Below the pieces are notes generated by a model. It worked only from the letters and a program-made list of their open reading frames with translations. It was not told where the DNA came from and ran no database searches. Position numbers and translations under genes: made by a program. From Actinomycetota bacterium (GTDB taxonomy: Bacteria; Actinomycetota; UBA4738; HRBIN12), in assembly GCA_005885325.1 (NCBI GenBank), contig VAYX01000100.1, positions 1-6,605 of the forward strand: a stretch of 6,605 bases of DNA. The letters run 5' to 3'. Each line of letters opens with the position of its first letter. The stretch's first letter is position 1. Of the stretch, positions 1 to 5,810 are shown piece after piece.

Positions 1-701
1 TCGGTGCCGATGCCGGCGAACCACGCCGCCCCGTTGACCAGGATGTGCGGCACGTTGCACAGGGTCTCGACGTTGTTGATCGCGGTGGGGCTGGCGTACA
101 GGCCCTCCACGGCCGGGAACGGCGGGCGCAGCCGGGGCTGGCCCCGGTAGCCCTCGAGCGAGGACAGGAGGGCGGTCTCCTCGCCGCAGATGTAGGCCCC
201 GGCTCCCTTGTGCAGCATCACGTCGAGCCGGTAGCCGCTCTTCAGGACGTCCTTGCCCAGGAACCCGCTGTCGTAGGCCTCCGCGATGGCCCGCTCCAGC
301 ACCCGGCCCGGGAACAGGAACTCGCCGCGGTTGTAGATGAATGCGGTGTGGCACTGCACGGCGTAGGACGCGATGATCTCGCCCTCGAGGAACTGGTGGG
401 GGTCGCGCTCCACCAGCTCGCGATTGTTGTACGTCCCGGGCTCGGACTCGTCGAAGTTGGCCACGAGATAGGTCGGCTTGCCCGTGTCCTGGGGGACGAA
501 CGACCACTTCACGCCTGTGGGGAAGCCGGCGCCACCCCGGCCCCGCAGGCCCGACGCCTTCACCTCGTCGATGACCTCCTGGGGCGTCATCGTCAGGGCC
601 TTCCGCAACCCCTTGTATCCCCCGGTCTGCACGTACCTGGTGATCCAGACCGTGTCCGGCTCGGCCCACCACGCCGTGAGGATCCGAAGGTCCTCGCTCA
701 T
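1..701 (-). CDS. nuoF: NADH-quinone oxidoreductase subunit F (NuoF), 3' part cut by window edge
   Basis: NuoF is the NADH-oxidising subunit of complex I on the cytoplasmic side: it binds NADH and FMN and carries the 4Fe-4S cluster N3. The window holds the first 233 codons, about half of the usual 430-450 residues; the N3 cysteines would lie in the missing C-terminal half. Visible motifs are GLRGRGGAGFPTGVKW (residues 51-66, glycine-rich FMN/NADH loop), NFDESEPGT (82-90, flavin-binding Asn/Asp/Glu residues), GAGAYICGEETAL (166-178) and the NNVE segment (209-212). The ATG start overlaps the nuoE stop by four bases (ATGA), which suggests translational coupling; no strong Shine-Dalgarno sequence precedes it. 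The position where most relatives I know have Ala or Gly (NADESEPG/NGDESEPG) is Phe here; the flanking ligand residues are intact. Identification is secure from motifs and gene order. Confidence 0.97.
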   Translation of the reverse strand, partial: MSEDLRILTAWWAEPDTVWITRYVQTGGYKGLRKALTMTPQEVIDEVKASGLRGRGGAGFPTGVKWSFVPQDTGKPTYLVANFDESEPGTYNNRELVERDPHQFLEGEIIASYAVQCHTAFIYNRGEFLFPGRVLERAIAEAYDSGFLGKDVLKSGYRLDVMLHKGAGAYICGEETALLSSLEGYRGQPRLRPPFPAVEGLYASPTAINNVETLCNVPHILVNGAAWFAGIGT

Positions 702-1270
702 CGACCGGCGTCCGGCTCCAGGCCGGCCAGGATCCGCGAGGCCCTCGTGAACTCCCCTGGGAAGGTCCCCCTGGACGGCGGCGGCGGCTCGTCCCGGCGC
801 AGGGCGTCGATCAGCGAGACGATCCCTTCGGGTGTCGTCCGGTCGTAGTTCGCGAAGTTGACCTGCACGACCGGCGCGGCGTCGCAGGCCCCCAGGCACT
901 CCTCCTCGTGCAAGGTGAACGTGCCGTCCTCGGTCATGTCCTCGGACCCGGGGCCCAGCACCTCCCGGGCCTTCGCGTACACGTCCGTGGCCCCCCGCAG
1001 CGCGCAGGCGAGGTTCGTGCACACCGAGACGACGTATCGCCCCGTCGGACGGAGGCGCAGCATGGTGTAGAAGCTCGCGATCTCCTCCACCTCCGCCGTC
1101 TTCAGACCCAGGAGGTCGGCAACCTCCTTCAGCCCCTCCCGGGTGACGCGGCCCTCGGCCGACTGCACCAGATAGAGGAGCGGCATGATGGCCGAGCGCT
1201 CTCGGCCTTCGGGGTACCTGGCCAGGATCCGTTCGGCGTCCGTCCGGAGCTCCGGCGAGAGCACCGGCAT
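698..1270 (-). CDS. nuoE: NADH-quinone oxidoreductase subunit E (NuoE)
   Basis: NuoE is the thioredoxin-fold partner of NuoF in the NADH dehydrogenase module of complex I and carries the 2Fe-2S cluster N1a. The protein is 190 residues, a normal to slightly long size. The four cluster ligands are visible as C84 and C89 (VCTNLACALRG) and C125 and C129 (EECLGACDAAP), with the family spacing of C-x4-C and C-x3-C. The N-terminal helical region (about 1-70, ending in EEIASFYTML) is typical of the family. The tail from about 160 is Pro/Arg-rich and carries no motif I recognise. The ATG start shares one base with the nuoD stop (TGATG), and the gene's own stop overlaps the nuoF start, so expression is very likely coupled through nuoD-nuoE-nuoF. 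The call is secure. Confidence 0.97.
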   Translation of the reverse strand: MPVLSPELRTDAERILARYPEGRERSAIMPLLYLVQSAEGRVTREGLKEVADLLGLKTAEVEEIASFYTMLRLRPTGRYVVSVCTNLACALRGATDVYAKAREVLGPGSEDMTEDGTFTLHEEECLGACDAAPVVQVNFANYDRTTPEGIVSLIDALRRDEPPPPSRGTFPGEFTRASRILAGLEPDAGR

Positions 1271-2550
1271 CAGCGGTCCACCCCGCCCATGACCGGGTCG
1301 AGGCTGGCGATGGCGGCGATGACGTCGGCCACCAGGCCGCCCTCCACCATCAACGGCACGGCCTGGAGGTTGACGAACGACGGGTCCCGTATCCGCACGC
1401 GATACGGCTTGTGGTCTCCGTCAGAGACGACCGAGTAGCCCAGCTCCCCCCGGGGCGATTCCACCGGCACGTGCACCTCGCCCGGAGGGACGGCGACGCC
1501 CTCCGTGACCATCTTGAAGTGATGGATCAGGGCCTCCATCGACTCTTCCATGATGTGTTTCACGTAGGCCTCGGAGTTCCCGATGCCGTCCGGACCGACC
1601 TCGAGCTGCGCCGGCCACCGGACCTTGGGATCCTCGACCATCACCGGGCCCGGCTCCTCCAGGCGATCGAGGCATTGCCTGATGATGTGCAGCGACTGCT
1701 TCATCTCCTCGATCCGGACCTCGAACCGGGCGAAACAGTCGGCGCCATCCCGGGTGACCACCTCGAAGTCGTAGGTCTCGTAGCCGGAATAGGGTTCGTC
1801 CCGGCGGACGTCGCGGGCCACGCCGGCGGACCGGAGCACCGGTCCGGTGACGCCCAGGGCCAGGGCGTCGGCGGCCGAGAGGACGCCGACGCCTCGGTTG
1901 CGCTCGATCCAGATGGGATTCTCGGCCAGCAGGTCCTCGTACTCGCCGATCCGTCCGGGCATCACGTCGAGGAAGTCCCGGGCCTTCCGCTCCCCGTCCG
2001 ATGGGATGTCCATGAGCACGCCCCCGATCCGGAAGTACGCATGGTTCATCCGAAGGCCGGTGGCGATCTCGAAGATGTCGAGGAGCATCTCCCGCTCGCG
2101 GAATCCGTACAGCATCACGGAGACCGCCCCGAGCTCGAGCCCGCTGGTAGCCAGCCACACCAGATGCGACGCGATCCGGTTCATCTCGCAGAACAGCACC
2201 CGGATGATCTGGGCCCGGGGCGGCGCTTCGATGCCGAGCAGCCGCTCCACCGCGAGGCAGTACCCGAGCTCGTTGAAGAACGGGGAGAGGTAGTCGGCCC
2301 GGGTCACGTAGGTCACGCCCTGCTGCCACGTGCGGTACTCGCAGTTCTTCTCGATACCCGTGTGCAGGTAGCCGACGATCGGGCGGCAGGAGACCACGGT
2401 CTCACCGTCCAACTCGAGCAGGAGCCGGAGCACCCCGTGGGTCGAGGGGTGTTGGGGCCCCATGTTCACGATCATGGTCTCCTCCCGGAACCCTCCTGGG
2501 GGTGCGGGCACCGCGGGATCGACCGAGGGGCGAGGGACCGCGGCGCTCAC
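1270..2550 (-). CDS. nuoD: NADH-quinone oxidoreductase subunit D (NuoD)
   Basis: NuoD is the 49-kDa-type subunit, related to the NiFe-hydrogenase large subunit, that forms the quinone-binding cavity of complex I together with NuoB. With the chosen GTG start the protein is 426 residues. The hallmark GPQHPSTHGVLR occurs at 31-42 and TRADYLSPFFNE at 83-94. His38 and Tyr87 fall at the same numbers as the quinone head-group ligands of Thermus Nqo4. The C-terminus ends in the family signature PSFVNLQAVPL and ASLDPVMGGVDR. The GTG is preferred because GGAGG lies five bases upstream and the codon overlaps the nuoC stop by four bases (GTGA). A later ATG at 2475 (MIVNMGPQHP, 401 residues) also has a GGAGG-like sequence and cannot be excluded. 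The frame is open further upstream to an ATG at 2646, but that would overlap most of the conserved nuoC 3' end. Confidence 0.96.
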   Translation of the reverse strand: MSAAVPRPSVDPAVPAPPGGFREETMIVNMGPQHPSTHGVLRLLLELDGETVVSCRPIVGYLHTGIEKNCEYRTWQQGVTYVTRADYLSPFFNELGYCLAVERLLGIEAPPRAQIIRVLFCEMNRIASHLVWLATSGLELGAVSVMLYGFREREMLLDIFEIATGLRMNHAYFRIGGVLMDIPSDGERKARDFLDVMPGRIGEYEDLLAENPIWIERNRGVGVLSAADALALGVTGPVLRSAGVARDVRRDEPYSGYETYDFEVVTRDGADCFARFEVRIEEMKQSLHIIRQCLDRLEEPGPVMVEDPKVRWPAQLEVGPDGIGNSEAYVKHIMEESMEALIHHFKMVTEGVAVPPGEVHVPVESPRGELGYSVVSDGDHKPYRVRIRDPSFVNLQAVPLMVEGGLVADVIAAIASLDPVMGGVDR

Positions 2551-3044
2551 GTCGTCCTCCGGTCCACGGGCGGGATGAACGCGCCCCGGTACCGCGTGTT
2601 GACGCCGCCGAGATCCTCGGTCTTTCGGAGCGGGTATCCGTCCCACCCGTCGGGCAGGAGGATCCGTCGCAGGTCCGGATGGCCGTCGAACACGATCCCG
2701 TAGAAGTCGTAGACCTCGCGCTCGTGCCAGTTCGCCGTGGGATACATGGCCACGACCGATCGCACGTGCGGGTCGTCCTCCGGCAGCCCCACCTTCAGGC
2801 GGACGCGGTGCGTGTGGGCCATCGAGTACAGGTCGTAGGCCAGCCAGTAGCGAGGGGTTCGGTCGGGCCAGTCCGTCGCGGTCACGCCCGAGAGCGAATC
2901 GAGCGACAGGTCGGGCTCGTCGCGAAGGTACGCGAGCGCGTCCAGGAGCTCGGAGCGATCGACCACGACCGTGGCCTCCCCCCGTGCCACCACGACGTCC
3001 GGGTACCGGGCGCGGACGAGGTCGGCGAGCTCCTCGGCCCTCAC
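2547..3044 (-). CDS. nuoC: NADH-quinone oxidoreductase subunit C (NuoC)
   Basis: NuoC is the 30-kDa-type subunit of the peripheral arm of complex I; it has no cofactor and holds NuoB and NuoD together. The protein is 165 residues, so it is the separate form, not the NuoCD fusion known from Escherichia coli. The signature NWHEREVYDFYGIVFDGHPDLRRILLPDGWDGYPLRK occupies roughly residues 104-140, followed by an LGGVNTRYRGAFIPPVD tail like those of actinobacterial homologues. The start is a GTG seven bases after the nuoB stop, with GAGG five bases upstream. The stop overlaps the nuoD GTG. Nothing in the sequence appears damaged. Confidence 0.96.
   Translation of the reverse strand: MRAEELADLVRARYPDVVVARGEATVVVDRSELLDALAYLRDEPDLSLDSLSGVTATDWPDRTPRYWLAYDLYSMAHTHRVRLKVGLPEDDPHVRSVVAMYPTANWHEREVYDFYGIVFDGHPDLRRILLPDGWDGYPLRKTEDLGGVNTRYRGAFIPPVDRRTT
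2556..2560 (-). promoter_or_regulatory. Ribosome binding site deciding the nuoD GTG start
   Basis: A perfect GGAGG lies five bases ahead of the GTG at 2550 and inside the last codons of nuoC. It supports the 426-residue form of NuoD over the shorter form starting at 2475. Confidence 0.7.
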
Positions 3045-3051
3045 CCGGCCC

Positions 3052-3568
<517 letters not shown>

Positions 3569-3579
<11 letters not shown>

Positions 3580-4006
3580 GGACCACCTCCCGGGCCTCGG
3601 GCTCGAGGGCGGTGGGTGGGGCCGCGGCGGCACGCCGCGGCGCCGGCTCCCGCCAGTCGAGGCCGCCGCTCTTCCACACGTAGACGTAGGCCACGAACAC
3701 GAGCGCGATGAAGACGGCCATCTCGGCCAGGCCGAACAGGCCGAGCTGACGGAAGCCCACGGCCCAGGGGAACAGGAAGATGGTCTCGATGTCGAAGATG
3801 ATGAACAGCATGGCCACGACGTAGAACTTCACGGGGAACCGTTCACCGGCCGGCAGTCGCGCCGGCTCGATCCCGCACTCGTAGGGAGCCAGCTTGGCCC
3901 GCGTCGGCCGGTTCGGCCGAAGGAGCGCGGAGACGCCCAGCGACGCCACGCCGAACAGGACCGCCAGCGTCGCCAGGACCGCGATCGGCAGGTACTCGGA
4001 GAGCAT
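3569..4006 (-). CDS. nuoA: NADH-quinone oxidoreductase subunit A (NuoA)
   Basis: NuoA is the small membrane subunit of complex I located where the peripheral arm meets the membrane arm, next to the quinone entry. The protein is 145 residues with three hydrophobic segments at about 6-28, 61-81 and 89-111. The conserved loop PYECGIEP (41-48) and the acidic motif FDIETIFLFPWA (71-82, with D72 and E74) identify the family. The last 25 residues (from about 121) are an Ala/Pro/Glu/Arg-rich tail without motif and probably lie in the cytoplasm. The ATG has GGAGGGG seven bases upstream, inside the 15-base gap after the reductase gene stop, so nuoA is very probably co-transcribed with that gene. Confidence 0.96.
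3586..3590 (-). promoter_or_regulatory. Ribosome binding site deciding the nuoB GTG start
   Basis: A perfect GGAGG lies six bases ahead of the GTG at 3579 and sits inside the last codons of nuoA. This is the main reason for choosing that start over the ATG at 3633. Confidence 0.75.
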
Positions 4007-4015
4007 CCTGCGTCC

Positions 4016-4020
4016 CCTCC
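4016..4020 (-). promoter_or_regulatory. Ribosome binding site of nuoA
   Basis: GGAGG (extended GGAGGGG to 4014) occurs on the minus strand seven to nine bases before the nuoA ATG and fills most of the short gap after the upstream reductase gene. It supports the ATG at 4006. Confidence 0.75.
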
Positions 4021-4021
4021 C

Positions 4022-5281
4022 CTACGACGCCCGCGCGAGGCGCACCATCGCGTCCATCAACCTGTCCTGGGCATCGCCGTCCCGGCCGTCGGTGAGGTTG
4101 CCCATGAAGCGCAGGGCGAAGCGCATCAGCCACCCCTGGGGAAGCCCGTAGTCGGTGAACGCCCCCATCACGCGGGGGTTCCCGATGAGTCGGACGAAGT
4201 TCCGCCCCACGTGGAAGTACCGTCCGTACCGTTCCCGGAGCACCGTCGGATACATGTGGGCGATGCCGGGACGGTTCGAGACCAGCGCGTCGTGGATCAG
4301 CTCGGCGGCGATCTCCCCGGACTCGATGGCATAGGCGATGCCCTCGCCGTTGAACGGGTTCACCGCACCCGCGGCGTCGCCCACCACCAGCATGCCCGGA
4401 ACGGCCTGGGGGGCCCGGTTCAGGCCCATGGGGATGGGGCCCGAGAGGACGCGTCCCTCGGCGGTCTCCTCCCGGACGTTCCAGTCCTCCGGGAGCATCC
4501 GGGCGAAGGAATCGAACACCCGTTGCGCCGAGACGTTCTGGAAGTTCCGGAACGTGTTCAGCAGGCCGGCCCCCAGGTTCACCCGGCCGTCGGACACGGG
4601 GAAGAGCCACCCGTAGCCGGGCATCAACGCGTCGCCGTCCCACAGGTCGAACCACACCTCGAGCCACGGCCCAGGCCGGCGGTCGATGCGGTAATAGCGG
4701 CGGGCGGCGACGCCGAGCGGCCGCGACGGATCCCGTCGGACCCCCGTCTGCGCAGCGAACCGGGAGGCGGCGCCGTCGGCCGCCACGACGAACCGGGCCC
4801 GGACCTCCACCGGCTCGGCCGCGGCGTCATCGACGCTTCGGATCGAGGCTCCGCCAACCCAGCCGTCGTCGAAAACGGGCGAGACGGCCTCGGTCCGCTC
4901 GAGCAACGTAGCCCCGGCCTTCTCCGCCCGGCGCGCCAAGAGCTCGTCGAAATCCAGCCGCGTTCGGACCAGCCCGTAGTCCGGATAAGCCGAGAGGCGA
5001 GGCCAGGGGAGCTCCATCGTGACCTTGCGGGACCGGATGCGAAGGCCGTCGACGCGCTCGAAGCCCGGGTCGTCCGTATCGATCCCCATCCGGTCGATGG
5101 CCCTCACCCCGCGGGGGGTCAGGCCGTCGCCGCACACCTTCTCCCGAGGGAACGCGGAGCGCTCGGCAAGGAGAACGTCGATGCCGTGGCGGGCCAGGTG
5201 GTAGGCGGTGGCGGAGCCCCCCGGGCCGGCCCCCACCACCAGCACGTCGACCTCTCGCCTGTCGCCCGCCGGGACGGTCAC
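4022..5281 (-). CDS. menJ: FAD-dependent menaquinone reductase, geranylgeranyl reductase family (MenJ-like)
   Basis: This is a 419-residue flavoprotein of the geranylgeranyl reductase family. In mycobacteria the homologue MenJ saturates one isoprene unit of the menaquinone side chain. Visible motifs are the N-terminal dinucleotide fold DVLVVGAGPGG (12-22) with the acidic end of strand two (LLAE, 37-40), the family motif KVCGDGLTPRG (48-58), the substrate-side motif PGYGWLFP (221-228), and the second FAD motif GDAAGAVNPFNGEGIAYAIESG (301-322). The C-terminus NLTDGRDGDAQDRLM (395-409) resembles my recollection of mycobacterial MenJ. The start is a GTG preceded by GGGGGAA at seven bases; no other start fits better ahead of the FAD fold. 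It is the first gene behind the Rex-type control region and lies 15 bases before nuoA. Family membership is certain; the menaquinone substrate is inferred from similarity and context. A reductase of other isoprenoid lipids is the main alternative. Confidence 0.88.
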   Translation of the reverse strand: MTVPAGDRREVDVLVVGAGPGGSATAYHLARHGIDVLLAERSAFPREKVCGDGLTPRGVRAIDRMGIDTDDPGFERVDGLRIRSRKVTMELPWPRLSAYPDYGLVRTRLDFDELLARRAEKAGATLLERTEAVSPVFDDGWVGGASIRSVDDAAAEPVEVRARFVVAADGAASRFAAQTGVRRDPSRPLGVAARRYYRIDRRPGPWLEVWFDLWDGDALMPGYGWLFPVSDGRVNLGAGLLNTFRNFQNVSAQRVFDSFARMLPEDWNVREETAEGRVLSGPIPMGLNRAPQAVPGMLVVGDAAGAVNPFNGEGIAYAIESGEIAAELIHDALVSNRPGIAHMYPTVLRERYGRYFHVGRNFVRLIGNPRVMGAFTDYGLPQGWLMRFALRFMGNLTDGRDGDAQDRLMDAMVRLARAS

Positions 5282-5300
5282 GCCGCTTCCCCCAGACCGC

Positions 5301-5318
5301 TTGTGAATCTCTTCACAA
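5301..5318. promoter_or_regulatory. Rex-type operator, proximal copy
   Basis: The 18-bp sequence TTGTGAATCTCTTCACAA is a perfect 7-4-7 palindrome and matches the established Rex consensus TTGTGAA-N4-TTCACAA at every defined position. Rex binds such sites when NAD+ dominates and leaves when NADH rises. The site begins 20 bases upstream of the menJ-like start codon and directly follows a TAGGCT box, so it would cover the predicted transcription start. The pattern also contains TGTGA-N6-TCACA, the CRP-family consensus, so a CRP/GlxR-type regulator is the main alternative. Confidence 0.82.
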
Positions 5319-5347
5319 AGCCTAGCACCCTTGTGAAGACGTTCACG
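5319..5347 (-). promoter_or_regulatory. Candidate proximal promoter of the menJ-nuo operon
   Basis: A second TAGGCT box lies at 5324 down to 5319 on the minus strand, between the two operators. The best -35 candidate at a 17-base spacer is CGTGAA (5347 down to 5342), a weak match that lies within the distal operator. Transcription would start near 5312 inside the proximal operator and leave a leader of about 30 bases. It may be a functional second promoter or a relic of the duplicated module. Confidence 0.35.
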
Positions 5348-5348
5348 A
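5331..5348. promoter_or_regulatory. Rex-type operator, distal copy
   Basis: TTGTGAAGACGTTCACGA is a second copy of the same 7-4-7 palindrome with one deviation in the outer part of one arm. It starts 30 bp from the first copy, close to three helical turns, so two bound dimers would lie on nearly the same face of the DNA. On the minus strand it directly follows another TAGGCT box and precedes the proximal one. The same CRP-family caveat applies as for the proximal site. Confidence 0.78.
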
Positions 5349-5349
5349 G

Positions 5350-5378
5350 AGCCTAGACCCGGTCGCCAGAGGGGGCAA
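5350..5378 (-). promoter_or_regulatory. Candidate distal promoter of the menJ-nuo operon
   Basis: On the minus strand TTGCCC (5378 down to 5373) is followed after exactly 17 bases by TAGGCT (5355 down to 5350), a plausible housekeeping sigma factor -35/-10 pair of actinobacterial type. A start about seven bases downstream, near 5343, would fall inside the distal operator, so a bound repressor would block initiation. This is inferred from sequence only. Confidence 0.55.
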
Positions 5379-5380
5379 CG

Positions 5381-5404
5381 GGGGTCACGCCCGCGCGTGA
5401 TCCC
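5381..5404 (-). terminator. GC-rich hairpin across the stop codon of the split-barrel gene, possible terminator
   Basis: In the minus-strand transcript GGG-A-UCACGC, loop GCGG, GCGUGA-C-CCC forms a nine-pair stem with one A/C mismatch. It includes the UGA stop of the split-barrel protein gene and lies directly ahead of the candidate -35 box of the next operon. No uridine tract follows, so it is not a classical intrinsic terminator; U-less hairpins have been proposed as terminators in high-GC actinobacteria, but chance hairpins are common in such DNA. Confidence 0.35.
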
Positions 5405-5810
5405 AGGTCAGGACGCGCCCCGGCGGGACCCGGAGGAACCCCATCACCTGGATCTCCTCGGTGAACCGGGCGAACCCGTCGCCGGCCAGGAGCGAGCGGT
5501 ACTTCTCGTGCCATGCCGAGATGGGCTTGCGCATCATCGGATGATCGGGGGCGAGCGGCTCGGCACGGCCGTGCACGACGATCCCCGCCACCTCCACCCA
5601 GCTCCTCCCCACGTCGATGGCGATGGAGACCCGGGGGTCGGAAGTCGCGTTGGCCCACGTGCGGCCGGGGCGCCGGACCGAGAGGTAGAGCGCATCCTCC
5701 GGCCAGACGAACCACAGCGGCACGACGTGCGGCGCGCCGTCGGGAGACACCGTGGCCACGCTGGCGACGGGCAGAGGGGCGAACAGCTTGCGCGCCGCGG
5801 AGAGCTCCAT
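5385..5810 (-). CDS. Pyridoxamine 5'-phosphate oxidase-like split-barrel flavin/F420 protein
   Basis: This 141-residue protein has the split beta-barrel pattern of the PNPOx-like / F420-dependent oxidoreductase superfamily. The strand pattern VASVATVSPDGAPHVVPLWFVW (15-36), LYLSV (41-45), GRTWANATSDPRVSIAID (49-66) and VVHGRAEPL (78-86) is characteristic. Such proteins bind FMN or F420 and reduce or bind various small molecules; the substrate here is unknown. In many relatives the turn before the conserved DPRV carries a Lys that contacts the cofactor phosphate (R-x-K-x-x-N); here the matching position appears to be Trp52. The ATG shares one base with the stop of the polyprenyl synthase gene (TGATG) and has no clear Shine-Dalgarno sequence, so translation probably depends on the upstream gene. 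That coupling hints at a role near isoprenoid or quinone metabolism, but this is only context. A pyridoxamine phosphate oxidase proper (PdxH) is unlikely given the short length. Confidence 0.8.
   Translation of the reverse strand: MELSAARKLFAPLPVASVATVSPDGAPHVVPLWFVWPEDALYLSVRRPGRTWANATSDPRVSIAIDVGRSWVEVAGIVVHGRAEPLAPDHPMMRKPISAWHEKYRSLLAGDGFARFTEEIQVMGFLRVPPGRVLTWDHARA

Larger units (their letters stand above)
5282..5384 (-). other. Intergenic control region ahead of menJ-nuo
   Basis: This 103-bp gap is the only sizeable non-coding stretch in the window. On the minus strand it carries, in order, the end of a hairpin, a TTGCCC/TAGGCT promoter candidate, the distal Rex-type operator, a second TAGGCT box, the proximal Rex-type operator, and a purine-rich GGGGGAA ahead of the GTG start of the reductase gene. 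No small open frame or RNA gene is evident. Confidence 0.8.

Noticed and set aside
45..848. Plus-strand open frame of 267 codons opposite nuoF and nuoE
   Set aside because: The opposite strand encodes clear NuoF and NuoE motifs throughout; this frame is a compositional artefact.
1411..2703. Plus-strand open frame of 430 codons opposite nuoD and nuoC
   Set aside because: It is antisense to highly conserved complex I genes, has low-complexity His/Asp/Val/Arg-rich composition, and no recognisable motif.
3843..4667. Minus-strand 274-codon frame overlapping the menJ-like gene and nuoA
   Set aside because: It is a frame-shifted reading of the reductase and nuoA genes, Arg/Gly/Pro-rich and without motifs, while the reductase frame keeps all family signatures.
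5301..5348. Reading the palindromes as CRISPR-like or mobile element repeats
   Set aside because: There are only two short copies with a 12-bp interval, no spacer array, no terminal repeats around a coding unit, and the sequence matches a known regulator consensus.
5356..5380. Possible second terminator stem (GTTGCC / GGCGAC) in the control region
   Set aside because: The stem is short with a G/U pair, lacks a U-tract, and overlaps the better-supported -35/-10 pair; in DNA this GC-rich it is not distinguishable from chance.
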